From assembly GCA_963971305.1 (NCBI GenBank), contig OZ020307.1, positions 57,037,702-57,101,701 of the forward strand: a DNA stretch of 64,000 bases, written 5' to 3'. Shown piece by piece: positions 45,554 through 55,002 of this stretch. The notes below the pieces were generated by a model. The model saw only the letters and a list, made by a program, of their open reading frames with translations, did no database searches and was not told the DNA's origin. Numbering within the stretch: position 1 is the first letter of the stretch; every line of letters starts with the position of its first letter. Source of the stretch: Arcuatula senhousia (taxonomy: Eukaryota; Mollusca; Bivalvia; Mytilida; Mytilidae). Position numbers and translations under genes: made by a program.

Positions 45554-47689
45554 AAGTAACCAACTTCACATTGCTATCGTAAAGACGTTCTGTTTTGCTC
45601 AGCAGCTTTAACAAAGTTGTCTCACAAGAAACAATTAAAATCGTTCTGTTTCGTAGTAGTTTTTACAAAATGCTGTCATAACAAATTGTATTCAGAGACA
45701 TTAAAATTCTAGATTGCAAACTTTATATACTTGAAAATAAAATCTAAATGACAGCAAATATATTTCGCTTAGAGAAAATTCAGCGAAATTATATTTACGA
45801 GACGCTAGATGCTGAACATGCAGTTTTGAGATAGATTTTTGTATCATTTGACAGTTATAGATGCATACCAATGCGTAACTGTCACTTGTCACACGTCACA
45901 GTAGGAGTTTATTGGGTTTTGTTGTGGCAGATTCTGAAACTTATTTAGTCATTATAGCATATACGAGTGAACTCATAGTGAGTGACTATCGAGTTTTGAC
46001 GACATTTATGTTTTATCTTTATACGAACACCATGCACCCTTCATTCACTAGTCTTCAATGTATTTTTTTTCAAAATGTTTACAACAATAAACTTGTTTCT
46101 GATTACCCCTCATTTCTAAACGTAGTATAAACTGTGGTCGACATTAAGCTGCTTAAACAATGCAAGGGGACGGAACTCACGTGCGAACATTTGCATATAC
46201 GTCGAATGAATGTCTTTGAATTGAAGAAAATATAGCTGCAATAACAAGTGTTTTGTACTCAAATCTTTCACTATAGCATTAAATAGCACCTCCGACTAAT
46301 TTTTAAGGTCAAATTCATTAATCATAGGTTTAGAAATTTAAGCGAAAAATATTTGCTTCAGAAAGAAGAAAAACATAGTTTTAATTCAAAATCTATTAAC
46401 TTTCACGGAAGAAAATGATAAACAGATTCACTTCTGTGCATTACTTATCTTTTCCGGTGATTAAAAAAAATCATTTCATTGCTCATAATGGCTTTAAAAC
46501 TGGTTTCCAAAATTCTAAGGTCTAGAGTTACTGCGCTTTGACCGTTATTAACGTTAAAGATCAGACAAAATCTCCAAAAAGGAGTGAAAATAACAAAACA
46601 TACAAAATTTAAATTTGGCGTGCAACAATGTGAATTATACATATTTATTTCGCATTTATATAGAGGTATAAAAATGTGCCTCTTACTAAACAATTTGTAG
46701 CTAGGCATTTTGAAAAAAAATGCAATAATTAAAAAAAAAGGTATATGTATATAATTTCTCAGTTGACCATTTTGAGCTATAAAACATCTTGAAAAATGAG
46801 CAAACCGCGTAGTTTAATCTTTTGTTTGCATAGCTACATGAAATCGTGAAAATGGTAATAGAAGCTTGAATAGGCATACATAAAATTAAGCTGAAAGTTG
46901 TCCTGTTATTTTAATACGCTGATTTGCTATTAAAGTTTGAAAATGTACCTTTAAATGTCAGAATATAGGCCAAAGACATTGTAATAAAACGGTGAAATTT
47001 GACCATAACGGGACTGCTACATGCAAATCAATTTGATAGATGCATGGTCTCTTAGCTTGGATTTATAAATTACAATCCCCACTCTAAATTCCTGAAATTC
47101 TTTTCACATTCCATTAACCAAAATAGACATATAGATATCAAATTTGTGCATTTATGGCTCTTTTTTTAACTGGGACCCGACAATTACGTCAGCCCATGTG
47201 AAGAAAAAATAACTAAAGCATCAACTCGGGAAAGTGGATTGAATTGAATTTGACAATTTGTTTAAGTCATGAACATAAAACAGGAATTTTTCAGACAGTT
47301 TTAGTCATTTTGTGCATTAATAAGATGCTGCGATTTAGAACATAAATATTGTCTGTAAGAATTACAACTGTTTTAATCTGCGTAAAGCAATAGTCGATTG
47401 CTTTTAAATAGCATGACGCGATGTTTTGTTTTTTTGTGTGTCTTTTTTGTTGTTATGACTATTTTAAAACTTTATTGCATAATAAACACGATGAGGGTTA
47501 AGCAAATTACATATTAAAAGTAAAAATGAAGATATAACTATATACTTTATCCTTTAATGCAGTAATTTAAACTAGAATTTGAGATAGGGTGCTCAGACGG
47601 CTGAAAGGTGTAACTCTGTCATCTTACATTCCGGGGTAGTCAGACTATATATAATGCGGAAAACTTGACGACACACGATTGTTAGAAAA
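45554..47689. other. Non-coding stretch
   Basis: AT-rich. No exon, RNA gene or repeat boundary was recognised. Confidence 0.4.
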
Positions 47690-47800
47690 AAAATGTCACG
47701 TTCCTCGGAAGAAGCAATGGGGCATTCGAGTGTCAAAAGTCCGAGAGGGCAACGACAAAACCAGTAAGAACGAACGAGAATAGCACAAAGAAACATAAAA
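47690..47800 (-). repeat. Dispersed repeat, minus-strand copy
   Basis: The reverse strand matches the 37288-37380 repeat (TCGGACTTTTGACACTCGAA, CCCCATTG). Confidence 0.65.
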
Positions 47801-47886
47801 CATAAAAAACTCAAAATCAATCGCGTAGAGTGAACTCATGTCACGGCTCAGGAAGAGTTATAGGTTCTTACATAAGTTCTTGGAAA

Positions 47887-48004
47887 AGACCGGCTGATCT
47901 TTCATGAGTGATAGAATTTTTCAGTCTTTTTGCGAGTGGAGCGCAGCGGAACGAGTCAAAAGACCTAAAAAATTCTATCACGAGTGAAAGATCATGGCCG
48001 GTTG
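47887..48004. repeat. Foldback palindrome
   Basis: The left arm AGACCGGC.TGATCTTTC, then GAGTGATAGAATTTTT and GTCTTTT, is inverted as AAAAGAC, AAAAAATTCTATCACGAGTG and AAAGATCATGGCCGGT. The centre is GCGAGTGGAGCGCAGCGG. A further inverted pair CAGTGTGAGAT/ATCTCACACTG lies at 48173-48225. It has the same style as the 2.1-kb palindrome but unrelated sequence. Confidence 0.75.
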
Positions 48005-48516
48005 TACAAAAACGCGTGTAAGTACCTATTTCTTCCGTAAAAATGTATTTTTTATATTCTGAAACCTTAGGTGACTTCATTCTAAAAACCGAAAGTTTAA
48101 AATAACATTGCATTTCATTGTTCGACATCATCTATCAATATCAGTACCGGCGGTTATTATTGGTTAATTGACCAGTGTGAGATCGCTGCATGTGCTCGCA
48201 TCTCAACCCGGTCATCTCACACTGAAAAGAGTCATTTACGGAGGAATAAGCAATTCCTTCCTGCTTGCTATAGCACACCCGTCGTGGGCAATTTTCATAC
48301 TGCTACAGGTCTCAATAAAAACAGGATCCCCTGTGGGAGGCTAATTTGCCCGATTCTACCCATCCAACTCAATTTCGTTTTCAAGTGACTGTCCCCGATC
48401 GGTCTTTTGTCCACATTTTCTCCACTTGATCGTCATTTCATGTTCATTTTATCATTCCTTTTATGATGATCACCTTGGTGATAGCCGAGTTCGTGCTGCC
48501 CAGGGAGTAAAGAAAT

Positions 48517-48643
48517 AATTGATATAATATAGAATGGATATGGTGAGCTGCAAAGTTAAAAAGATGATTTTCATCACTGTTGGCACACGGACACCCCTTT
48601 CTAACTTTGCAGCTCACCATATCCATTCTATATTATATCAATT
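48517..48643. repeat. Perfect 42-bp inverted repeat with 43-base loop
   Basis: AATTGATATAATATAGAATG starts the left arm (48517-48558) and its exact complement ends the right arm (48602-48643); all 42 positions pair. The loop is not self-complementary. AGTAAAGAAATAA occurs just outside both sides (48507 and 48680). Confidence 0.92.
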
Positions 48644-49911
48644 ACCTTACAGAGCTGTGCGCAACACCATTTATCATCAGTAAAGAAATAACTTACTTAC
48701 TTACCCATATAAATCATTTGTACTCAAAATTCAGACACGTTCGCTAATCGACTTTATAATAGTTGTGAAATTTCGGTTCAAAAATGTTTGAAATGTCTAG
48801 ACGTATTTAAAAAGTAATTCTAGCAATGTTATATAAAAGTGCAAAAAACAGCGATTGTCATTTTCAACAAAACGAGAAGATCACCAAAATAGAAAAGCCA
48901 GCTACCATGGTTACCCCATATGGCGAATAAAAAAGCTCAGAAAAATGATAGTTCAGGAAGCACTTTCTTCTCTGTACGCTTAAAAAACATTTTTCGTATT
49001 TCATCTGTGTTTTTTTCTTAGCTACAGAGATACAAAACATCATTGCTTTATTTGAAAGAAATATCCAGAAACCGAGTTTCCTGCTGTGCCTCTTATATCT
49101 CTGATTCTCTTATTTCTAATAACATAAAAAGTTATTACATATAAAAAAGTTAATTTACAACTAGTTATTTAAAAAATATTGTCTACGAAGTTTTTTAATA
49201 TTGGGTTAGGTTCCATTTGAGACTTTTCTCGTCCCTTTATTTGATATTGTAAATTAAATATTTTTAAATTAGTGGTTGGTAATTATATTCAAACGTTAAA
49301 CACAATTGATGATATTCGTTTTATCGTAGCTTGTGGAACTACGCATGTTTATTTTGAAGAAAGGCATGAAACATTGGCAAAAGAGGATGGAACTTAATGA
49401 TATTACTTCTGTAATGCAAATTGAAAGAATAGTTTGAAACGGGTTCATTAAATTTTACCAGTGCATGCACCGCAAATTGCTGTGTTGGATTTTGCTTTCC
49501 TCATTGTTTTTTTTTTAATTGGAATACTTATGTATATTTTAGCAAAGTACATTCCAATTGTCTGGAATTCAAATGCTACTCCTCTTTACCGGTGGCGATA
49601 TTGTTTTAAAATCAGATATTACAAAATCATCCCGAAAATCATTCACTACATTGCATTTCTGAGGTCGATTTTGCTTTTCCTTGTTATATCACATAGGTAT
49701 TACTAAAATAACGTTTTATTAGAGACCTACTGTGGTGCTTAAAATTCATCTTTGCAAGCGACAAGCACATTATAATTCAGATTTCAAACTTTATCTATCA
49801 GTAAATGCATTAATGCTTTATTGCACATGCACAAGGTGCAAATCATTAAAATGAATTATTTTACAATTTTAAAACCAATAAATGAAAATATCAACATTTT
49901 TTGCTAAAACA
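48644..49911. other. Non-coding flank left of the YR retrotransposon
   Basis: No gene recognised. A short hydrophobic frame at 49461-49706 has no ATG start, no family and no splice context. Confidence 0.4.
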
Positions 49912-50035
49912 AAGTAAATTTTGGCATTAAGCCGAAAATTGATTTATTCAAGCGTTACTTAAGCTTATGGTAATTAAGTACCGTTACGGATCTCGTAACA
50001 ATGATTTTAATTGTATCTTTGTCAAGTGCATATTT
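49912..50035 (+). repeat. Split direct repeat A1 of the YR element
   Basis: Starts AAGTAAATTTTGGCATTAAG and ends TTTGTCAAGTGCATATTT. Collinear with A2, with no difference seen. RT coding sequence begins immediately after it. Confidence 0.9.
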
Positions 50036-51147
50036 ATTTTGATGACAAGTTTTATATCGACAAGTGTCTTCCCATGGGTTGCTCTATTTCTTGCTCCTTA
50101 TTCGAAAAGTTTTCATCCTTCATTCATTGGGCTGTTGTAGATCGCGTGGGTAAAAAATCGTTGTCACATTATTTAGACGACTTCCTGTTTGCTGGGAGAA
50201 GAGATTCTCAAGATTGTTTATCTCTAATGAATGGGTTTTCTGATACTTGCGATGAACTAGGTGTCCCAATAGCTAAAGAAAAGTCTAAGGGTCCAGTTAC
50301 AAAACTAGTTTTTCTTGGCCTTGAAATTGATACCATTTTAATGGTTGTACGAATTCCAGAAGACAAATTGTCGACTCTCAGGGCTTCTTTGGAACCTTTA
50401 ATGACTAAAAAGCGGGTGAGAATTAAGAACTTGGAATCTATAGTTGGGTTGATGGCATTTTGTTCGAAGGCAATTGTTTCCTCAAGGGCATTTATGCGTC
50501 GTTTTTATGACGTTATTGCAGCGGTGAAGAATAAAAAGCCACAATATTCTATAAGATTGAATAACGAGCTGCGTGAGGACATTTCTGTATGGTTAGAGTT
50601 TTTGCGAAATTTCAATGGCTCTTGCTACATTTCCGACAAGGATTGGGTTTCTAACGATTCAATTCAGCTTTTTACTGACAGTAGCGGCAATTCAGAGTTG
50701 GGTTGTGCTGCCTTTTTTGATGGTAGGTGGATACAGTTTAAGTGGCCTGTGGAATGGGGGAAAGCAGCTACAGGTATTATGAAAGATATCACATTTTTAG
50801 AGTTGGTTCCTATTGTGTTGGCTTTATTTGTTTGGGGTTCTGAAATGGCAAATTTTAAAATTTTGTTCAGAATAGATAATAAAGCACTAGTGGACATTGT
50901 GAACTCCAGGACATCAAAGTCCAAAAGAGTTATGTCGTTAATTCGCCCTCTTGTTTTATATACAATGAGCAATAATATTACCTTTAAAGCTAAACACATA
51001 GAAGGTATTAAGAACGGTGTAGCAGACTCTTTATCACGATTTCAGGTCGGGAGATTCAGGCAGTTAGCTCCTCGGGCGGCAGAAAAGCCAGAACCCCTTC
51101 CAATGCAGTTTCTAGAGCTGATATCCAGAATGAAGTTAATAGATTGA
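50011..51147 (+). CDS. Reverse transcriptase-RNase H of the YR element, 5'-truncated
   Basis: The frame is open for 378 codons without an initiating ATG; RT homology starts at about 50037 (YFDDKFYIDKCLPMGCSIS), so the fingers and any Gag are gone. SHYLDDFLF (residues 53-61) is the catalytic YxDD box; FLGLEID and RIKNLESIVGLMAFCSKAI follow. RNase H residues are visible: FTDSSGNSELG (Asp223), FLELVPIVLAL (Glu264), FRIDNKALV (Asp289) and GVADSLSRF (Asp339). The type matches DIRS/Ngaro RTs rather than gypsy or LINE RTs. It stops at TGA 51145-51147, overlapping the next ATG by one base (TGATG), which suggests coupled translation or a shared transcript. Confidence 0.9.
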   Translation: MYLCQVHIYFDDKFYIDKCLPMGCSISCSLFEKFSSFIHWAVVDRVGKKSLSHYLDDFLFAGRRDSQDCLSLMNGFSDTCDELGVPIAKEKSKGPVTKLVFLGLEIDTILMVVRIPEDKLSTLRASLEPLMTKKRVRIKNLESIVGLMAFCSKAIVSSRAFMRRFYDVIAAVKNKKPQYSIRLNNELREDISVWLEFLRNFNGSCYISDKDWVSNDSIQLFTDSSGNSELGCAAFFDGRWIQFKWPVEWGKAATGIMKDITFLELVPIVLALFVWGSEMANFKILFRIDNKALVDIVNSRTSKSKRVMSLIRPLVLYTMSNNITFKAKHIEGIKNGVADSLSRFQVGRFRQLAPRAAEKPEPLPMQFLELISRMKLID

Positions 51148-52028
51148 TGAGTCATGCTGTTTCTGATGGTACAAAGAAAGCTTACGATAGATCAATTGAT
51201 TCCTTTCTAAGTTTTCGCTCAGAGATGGGGCTATTTGATATTTGGCCCATTCCACTCGACCATGTTGTCCAGTATATTGCATATTTATCAATGAAAGGCT
51301 ATTCCCCTTCTTCAGCTAACTCTTTCATATCTGGTTTAAATTTTTATCACAAACTGTGGGGTTTTCAAGATTTATACCAGTCGTTTTTGGTTGAAAAAAT
51401 GATAAATGGTTTCAGGCGTGTTAATAAAAGTAGAGGCGATCATCGACTGCCTATCTCGATTGGTGTACTTAAAAAGATTAGTTCCATTTTGCCTTGTATA
51501 TGTAGCTCAAAATACGAAGCAGTGTTGTTCCGTAGTGCATTTGCGTTGGCTTTCTTCGGTCTATTTAGAGTCAGTGAAATAACAGTGAACGGTAATGGAA
51601 GAGATATAAAACAAGGTCATACAATTCAAAGAGATAATATTGTGCTTACTAATGACTTTGTACAAATTTTACTATTATCGTCAAAAACTGATCAGTTTGG
51701 AGTAGGGTCGTATATTAACGTATCCAAACAGGCAGAAAGTATTGTTTGTCCAGTCAGAAACTTACAAACTTTGATTGCTATAAGACCAAAAGTTGGAGGG
51801 CCTTTGTTTTGTCATTTTGGCGGCGATCCGCTGACAAGATACCAGTTTGCATCCTTGTTAAGAAAGTCCCTTGTTGTACTAGGCGTACCTCATGCTGATA
51901 ATTTTACTACCCACTCTTTTCGTATTGGGGGCGCAACTCACTGCGCAATGTTGGGTTATTCGAACGAACAAATACAAGCAATGGGTAGGTGGAAATCGAA
52001 TGCCTTTAAATCCTACATACGTATATAA
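51147..52028 (+). CDS. Tyrosine recombinase (integrase) of the YR element
   Basis: ATG 51147 was chosen because it overlaps the RT stop. The N-terminal part (DGTKKAYDRSIDSFLSF; VVQYIAYLSMKGYSPSSANS) is the SAM-like core-binding domain. Catalytic residues of the phage-integrase family are in order: Arg in FGLFRVSEIT (141), Lys in LSSKTDQFG (180), His and Arg in TTHSFRIGGAT (256, 259), Trp in GRWKSNAF (282) and Tyr in KSYIR (290). It would insert a circular DNA intermediate without target duplication. The unspliced frame stops at 52026-52028, directly after Tyr-Ile-Arg-Ile. A donor GTATAT at 52021 suggests splicing to the hydrolase exon instead. Confidence 0.92.
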   Translation: MSHAVSDGTKKAYDRSIDSFLSFRSEMGLFDIWPIPLDHVVQYIAYLSMKGYSPSSANSFISGLNFYHKLWGFQDLYQSFLVEKMINGFRRVNKSRGDHRLPISIGVLKKISSILPCICSSKYEAVLFRSAFALAFFGLFRVSEITVNGNGRDIKQGHTIQRDNIVLTNDFVQILLLSSKTDQFGVGSYINVSKQAESIVCPVRNLQTLIAIRPKVGGPLFCHFGGDPLTRYQFASLLRKSLVVLGVPHADNFTTHSFRIGGATHCAMLGYSNEQIQAMGRWKSNAFKSYIRI

Positions 52029-52100
52029 TTGATTGATAAATTAATGGATGAGTTAAAATAAATTTTTTACATGCTTAAGTATCAAAAAATTTGTTAATAG
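52021..52100 (+). other. Candidate 80-nt intron joining recombinase to SGNH hydrolase
   Basis: Donor CATAC/GTATAT and acceptor TTGTTAATAG/GAAGAAG. Splicing gives ...KSYI-R-RSLKTWIIGSS..., phase 1, removing the recombinase stop and supplying the hydrolase, which lacks its own upstream ATG (nearest in-frame stop at 52072-52074). Confidence 0.55.
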
Positions 52101-52627
52101 GAAGAAGTTTGAAAACTTGGATCATTGGTTCATCACTAATAAGAAATGCATTTGTTCGTGCCAGACAAAGCCCCGAGGGTGTTAATTTGGGTCTCTCGAG
52201 AATTGGTATGGAGATTTTGTGGCAAGGTTATGGTGGTCTTGGGACACTAGACGTGATGCCTAAAATTAGAAATCTATCCAAAGTTGAAGATTCTCCAGAC
52301 TTCATTGTATTGCACGCAGGTGGTAACGATTTGGGTTATGTTAAAGTTGGATTTTTGAGAAATCGTATTAAGAACATTATACGAAGTATACTTAACGTGT
52401 ACCCCAATGTTAGAATTGTGTGGTCGGGGATCCTTCCAAGATTTAAATGGCGTTATGCTCAAAATTCTGATGCAATAGAACTTGCTAGGACTCGTATCAA
52501 TAGCTCTATTGGTGCCTTTGTAATTAAGATGGGCGGACACTATAAGAAGAAGAATGTTTTATTACCAAAAGCATGGGCCCACAAGGGGCATGATACAGAG
52601 CAATTAACACAAGGTAATAACAATTAA
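52101..52627 (+). pseudogene. SGNH/GDSL hydrolase domain of the YR element, interrupted
   Basis: The frame encodes TWIIGSSLIRNAFVRARQSP (GxS block I with the likely catalytic Ser), WQGYGGLGTLDVMPKIRNL (block II glycine region), DFIVLHAGGNDLGYVKVGFL (block III GGND) and VRIVWSGILPRFKWRY. The catalytic Asp-x-x-His block is missing from this open frame; it is found 830 bp downstream at 53461-53589. The last residues before the stop at 52625-52627 (DTEQLTQGNNN) are probably read-through into inserted sequence. SGNH domains are known in some CR1 and Ngaro-type retroelements, where their role is unresolved (possibly esterase or lipid interaction). Confidence 0.8.
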
Positions 52628-52847
52628 TATAAGTTACATATGAAGTATATAATTATCACCTATATATTAGTTAATTTATTTTCAGTATATTTGGAGTCAT
52701 TAAGATTATAACAAGTACTAGTATTCTTATTATAAGCACTCAGGTACAACCCAGACGAGGAGATCGGCCTATTAATGGAAGCAATGGTGCACAGTTAGAT
52801 TTAACAAGTTATATATAATATAATTCTACAAGTTAGCTACAAAACCG

Positions 52848-53091
52848 GAGTGGCCATCCTCGTGTCAAAAGCAGATACACTAGCACATGAGGTAATATAT
52901 CTGCAGATGGCACCGAGGGACAATGCTCTATGGCACATTCCAGTCTTGGCCCTTGTATATGAGTGGCTGCAGGACCAGGTGGTCATCCTTGTGTCGTATG
53001 TACATGCATAAGCAGATATAAGCTAAATGGTTACACGTGTACAAACGGCACCAAGGGACGGTGCTCTATGACACACACTTGTCCTTGCCAT
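52848..53091 (+). repeat. Diverged direct duplication inside the hydrolase interruption
   Basis: Two copies share GTGGYCATCCTYGTGTC, AGCAGATA, GGCACCRAGGGAC and GGTGCTCTATG-like words (about 52848-52962 and 52978-53091). Not coding. Confidence 0.55.
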
Positions 53092-53122
53092 TTAAAAATT
53101 AGATTTTAAATCACCTGCACCA

Positions 53123-53430
53123 CTAAATATTAGACGCCTTTATTAATTCACAAATTTTTAGTAATATATCTACGTTTTCGGTGTTGAGTAACCATATTAG
53201 CTTTCCACTCGAATGCAGCTGTTGAAAATTTGGACAGTTTTGATTGACTGTCTGAAGCATTTCTGTTCTTAGATTTGCTAAAAACTTGCAATCGAATAGA
53301 AAATGCATTTCATCGTCTACCTCGTCTGAGCTACACCTGAGGCATGTCCTACTTTGCCGGGGAGTACCCTGATAACGCCCTTGTTCTATTCTTAATCTAT
53401 GTGCTGATATTCTTAGTCTAGTGAAATTTT
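53123..53430 (-). pseudogene. Antisense LINE C-terminal fragment inside the hydrolase
   Basis: The minus strand reads RLRISAHRLRIEQGRYQGTP, then RTCLRCSSDEVDDEMHFLFD, CKFLANLRTEMLQ, CPNFQQLHSSGKLIWLLN and ENVDILLKICELI. This is the C-terminal Cys/His knuckle and tail of an invertebrate LINE polymerase (GRYxxxPRxxRxCxxC...DEMHFLFxC). Only the last ~100 codons survive. It lies opposite to the YR genes, between the two parts of the SGNH domain. Confidence 0.75.
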
Positions 53431-53460
53431 TCCTGTGCTCTCAAGTATACTGACATTCAG

Positions 53461-53589
53461 ATGAGTAAACAATTATTCAAAGATGATGGTGTTCATTTGA
53501 ATGAAACGGGAACTGATATTCTTCTAAATACCCTCCAAGGATCATTAGAACTTTTCGTATTATACAACATCCCGGTTTTTCCCATGTAG
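53461..53589 (+). pseudogene. C-terminal end of the SGNH hydrolase
   Basis: Frame from ATG 53461: MSKQLFKDDGVHLNETGTDI, then LLNTLQGSLELF, stop at 53587-53589. DGVHLN is block V of SGNH hydrolases with the catalytic Asp and His. It completes the domain begun at 52101. No phase-compatible GT-AG intron was found that would join them, so the domain is probably disrupted. Confidence 0.75.
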
Positions 53590-53697
53590 ACATGTTTAAT
53601 TGGGTTATACATTTAGCCTTTGATTAGAAGCAGGAATTGGTCACGGCAGCTCAGACCGCATTTTTGGCGGTAGACCTGTCTTCGCCAGGCCATTGGC

Positions 53698-54046
53698 CTA
53701 CTTCGCGCCGTGTGAATCACTGTATCCCAGGATTCATTACTTTATTCATGATAAATACTCAGCTACTCTCAAATTAAGTTCAATTATGAGAATCACTGTA
53801 TCCCAGGGTTCTCTTGTTCAAATTTCAATTATCTATATATATTATAAATATACATATCTGCTGATGTGGTCTGCCAAATATATCGGCGACACAAAACTAT
53901 TCATGAACAGTTAAATATATCTTTATGAACAATTTAAATGATCTATCTATTTGTCATTGTATATATTTATATATATGTTTGTTTATTAAATGCCATGGCC
54001 ATTCCTGCCAAATTCCTAGTTTCATTCATTTATACATCTTGAATAA
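53698..54046 (+). repeat. Split direct repeat B1 of the YR element
   Basis: Starts CTACTTCGCGCCGTGTGAAT and ends TACATCTTGAATAA. It has an apparently exact copy at 54654-55002. Confidence 0.9.
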
Positions 54047-54168
54047 GTAAATTTTGGCATTAAGCCGAAAATTGATTTATTCAAGCGTTACTTAAGCTTA
54101 TGGTAATTAAGTACCGTTACGGATCTCGTAACAATGATTTTAATTGTATCTTTGTCAAGTGCATATTT
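54045..54168 (+). repeat. Split direct repeat A2 of the YR element
   Basis: Copy of 49912-50035, abutting B1 with a 2-base overlap. Unlike A1 it is followed by GTGACGTCACTTATTACG, which may be the true sequence internal to A that copy 1 has lost. Confidence 0.9.
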
Positions 54169-54280
54169 GTGACGTCACTTATTACGTACTTCCTTACGCA
54201 GTTCTGAAATCGATCAGTCAAGACGTAAAAATTATTTACCGTGATTTTACAAACCCTCCCACCCACAACCTTTTAATTGT

Positions 54281-54473
54281 ATTAAGTTCAATAATGAGAA
54301 TCACTGTATCCCAGGGTTCTCTTGTTCAAATTTCAATTATCTATATATATTATAAATATACATATCTGCTGATGTGGTCTGCCAAATATATCGGCGACAC
54401 AAAACTATTCATGAACAGTTAAATATATCTTTATGAACAATTTATGTATTTTTATGTACAATTTAAATGATCC
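54281..54473 (+). repeat. Partial third copy of B
   Basis: Shares the inner part of B (ATTAAGTTCAATAATGAGAA through TTTATGAACAATTTA) with a one-base difference near the start and an extra ~21-bp TGTATTTTTATGTACAATTT segment, then diverges. Confidence 0.8.
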
Positions 54474-54653
54474 ATGTTGCTGCTGGTTTTTGTTTTGCTT
54501 TATATTTCAGTTCCAGATTTTCAATCCACGTGATCCTGATTTAAGACGTTATTGGGTATCAAAAGATTGAGAGCTGTACACAGCTATAAGAAGAAATTAG
54601 GACGTTGTTGCAGTTTTGTTTTTTATGAACTATTTAGTATGCAGGATAATTAA

Positions 54654-55002
54654 CTACTTCGCGCCGTGTGAATCACTGTATCCCAGGATTCATTACTTTA
54701 TTCATGATAAATACTCAGCTACTCTCAAATTAAGTTCAATTATGAGAATCACTGTATCCCAGGGTTCTCTTGTTCAAATTTCAATTATCTATATATATTA
54801 TAAATATACATATCTGCTGATGTGGTCTGCCAAATATATCGGCGACACAAAACTATTCATGAACAGTTAAATATATCTTTATGAACAATTTAAATGATCT
54901 ATCTATTTGTCATTGTATATATTTATATATATGTTTGTTTATTAAATGCCATGGCCATTCCTGCCAAATTCCTAGTTTCATTCATTTATACATCTTGAAT
55001 AA
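54654..55002 (+). repeat. Split direct repeat B2, right end of the YR element
   Basis: Copy of B1. Its last base before unrelated sequence (TGAGCTAAGATG) defines the right end of the element. Confidence 0.88.

Larger units (their letters stand above)
49912..55002 (+). mobile_element. Tyrosine-recombinase retrotransposon (DIRS/Ngaro type) with split direct repeats
   Basis: The order is A1, RT-RNase H, tyrosine recombinase, SGNH hydrolase, B1, A2, spacer, B2. A is 124 bp (49912-50035, 54045-54168) and B is 349 bp (53698-54046, 54654-55002), each pair apparently identical. B1 runs straight into A2 with a 2-base overlap, as expected of the closed-circle junction of elements that integrate by tyrosine recombinase. 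No methyltransferase is visible, which favours Ngaro/PAT-like over DIRS1-like. The 5' part (Gag and RT fingers) is missing just after A1, and 485 bp separates A2 from B2, so the structure may be a tandem pair of two differently deleted copies. No target duplication is seen or expected. Confidence 0.82.

Noticed and set aside
52613..53460. A second intron joining the two SGNH parts
   Set aside because: GT at 52613 and AG at 53459-53460 exist, but joining them puts DGVHLN out of frame and creates an early stop.
53698..55002. Three related short frames ending DTKLFMNS as a gene family
   Set aside because: They are shadows of the B repeat copies of the YR element.
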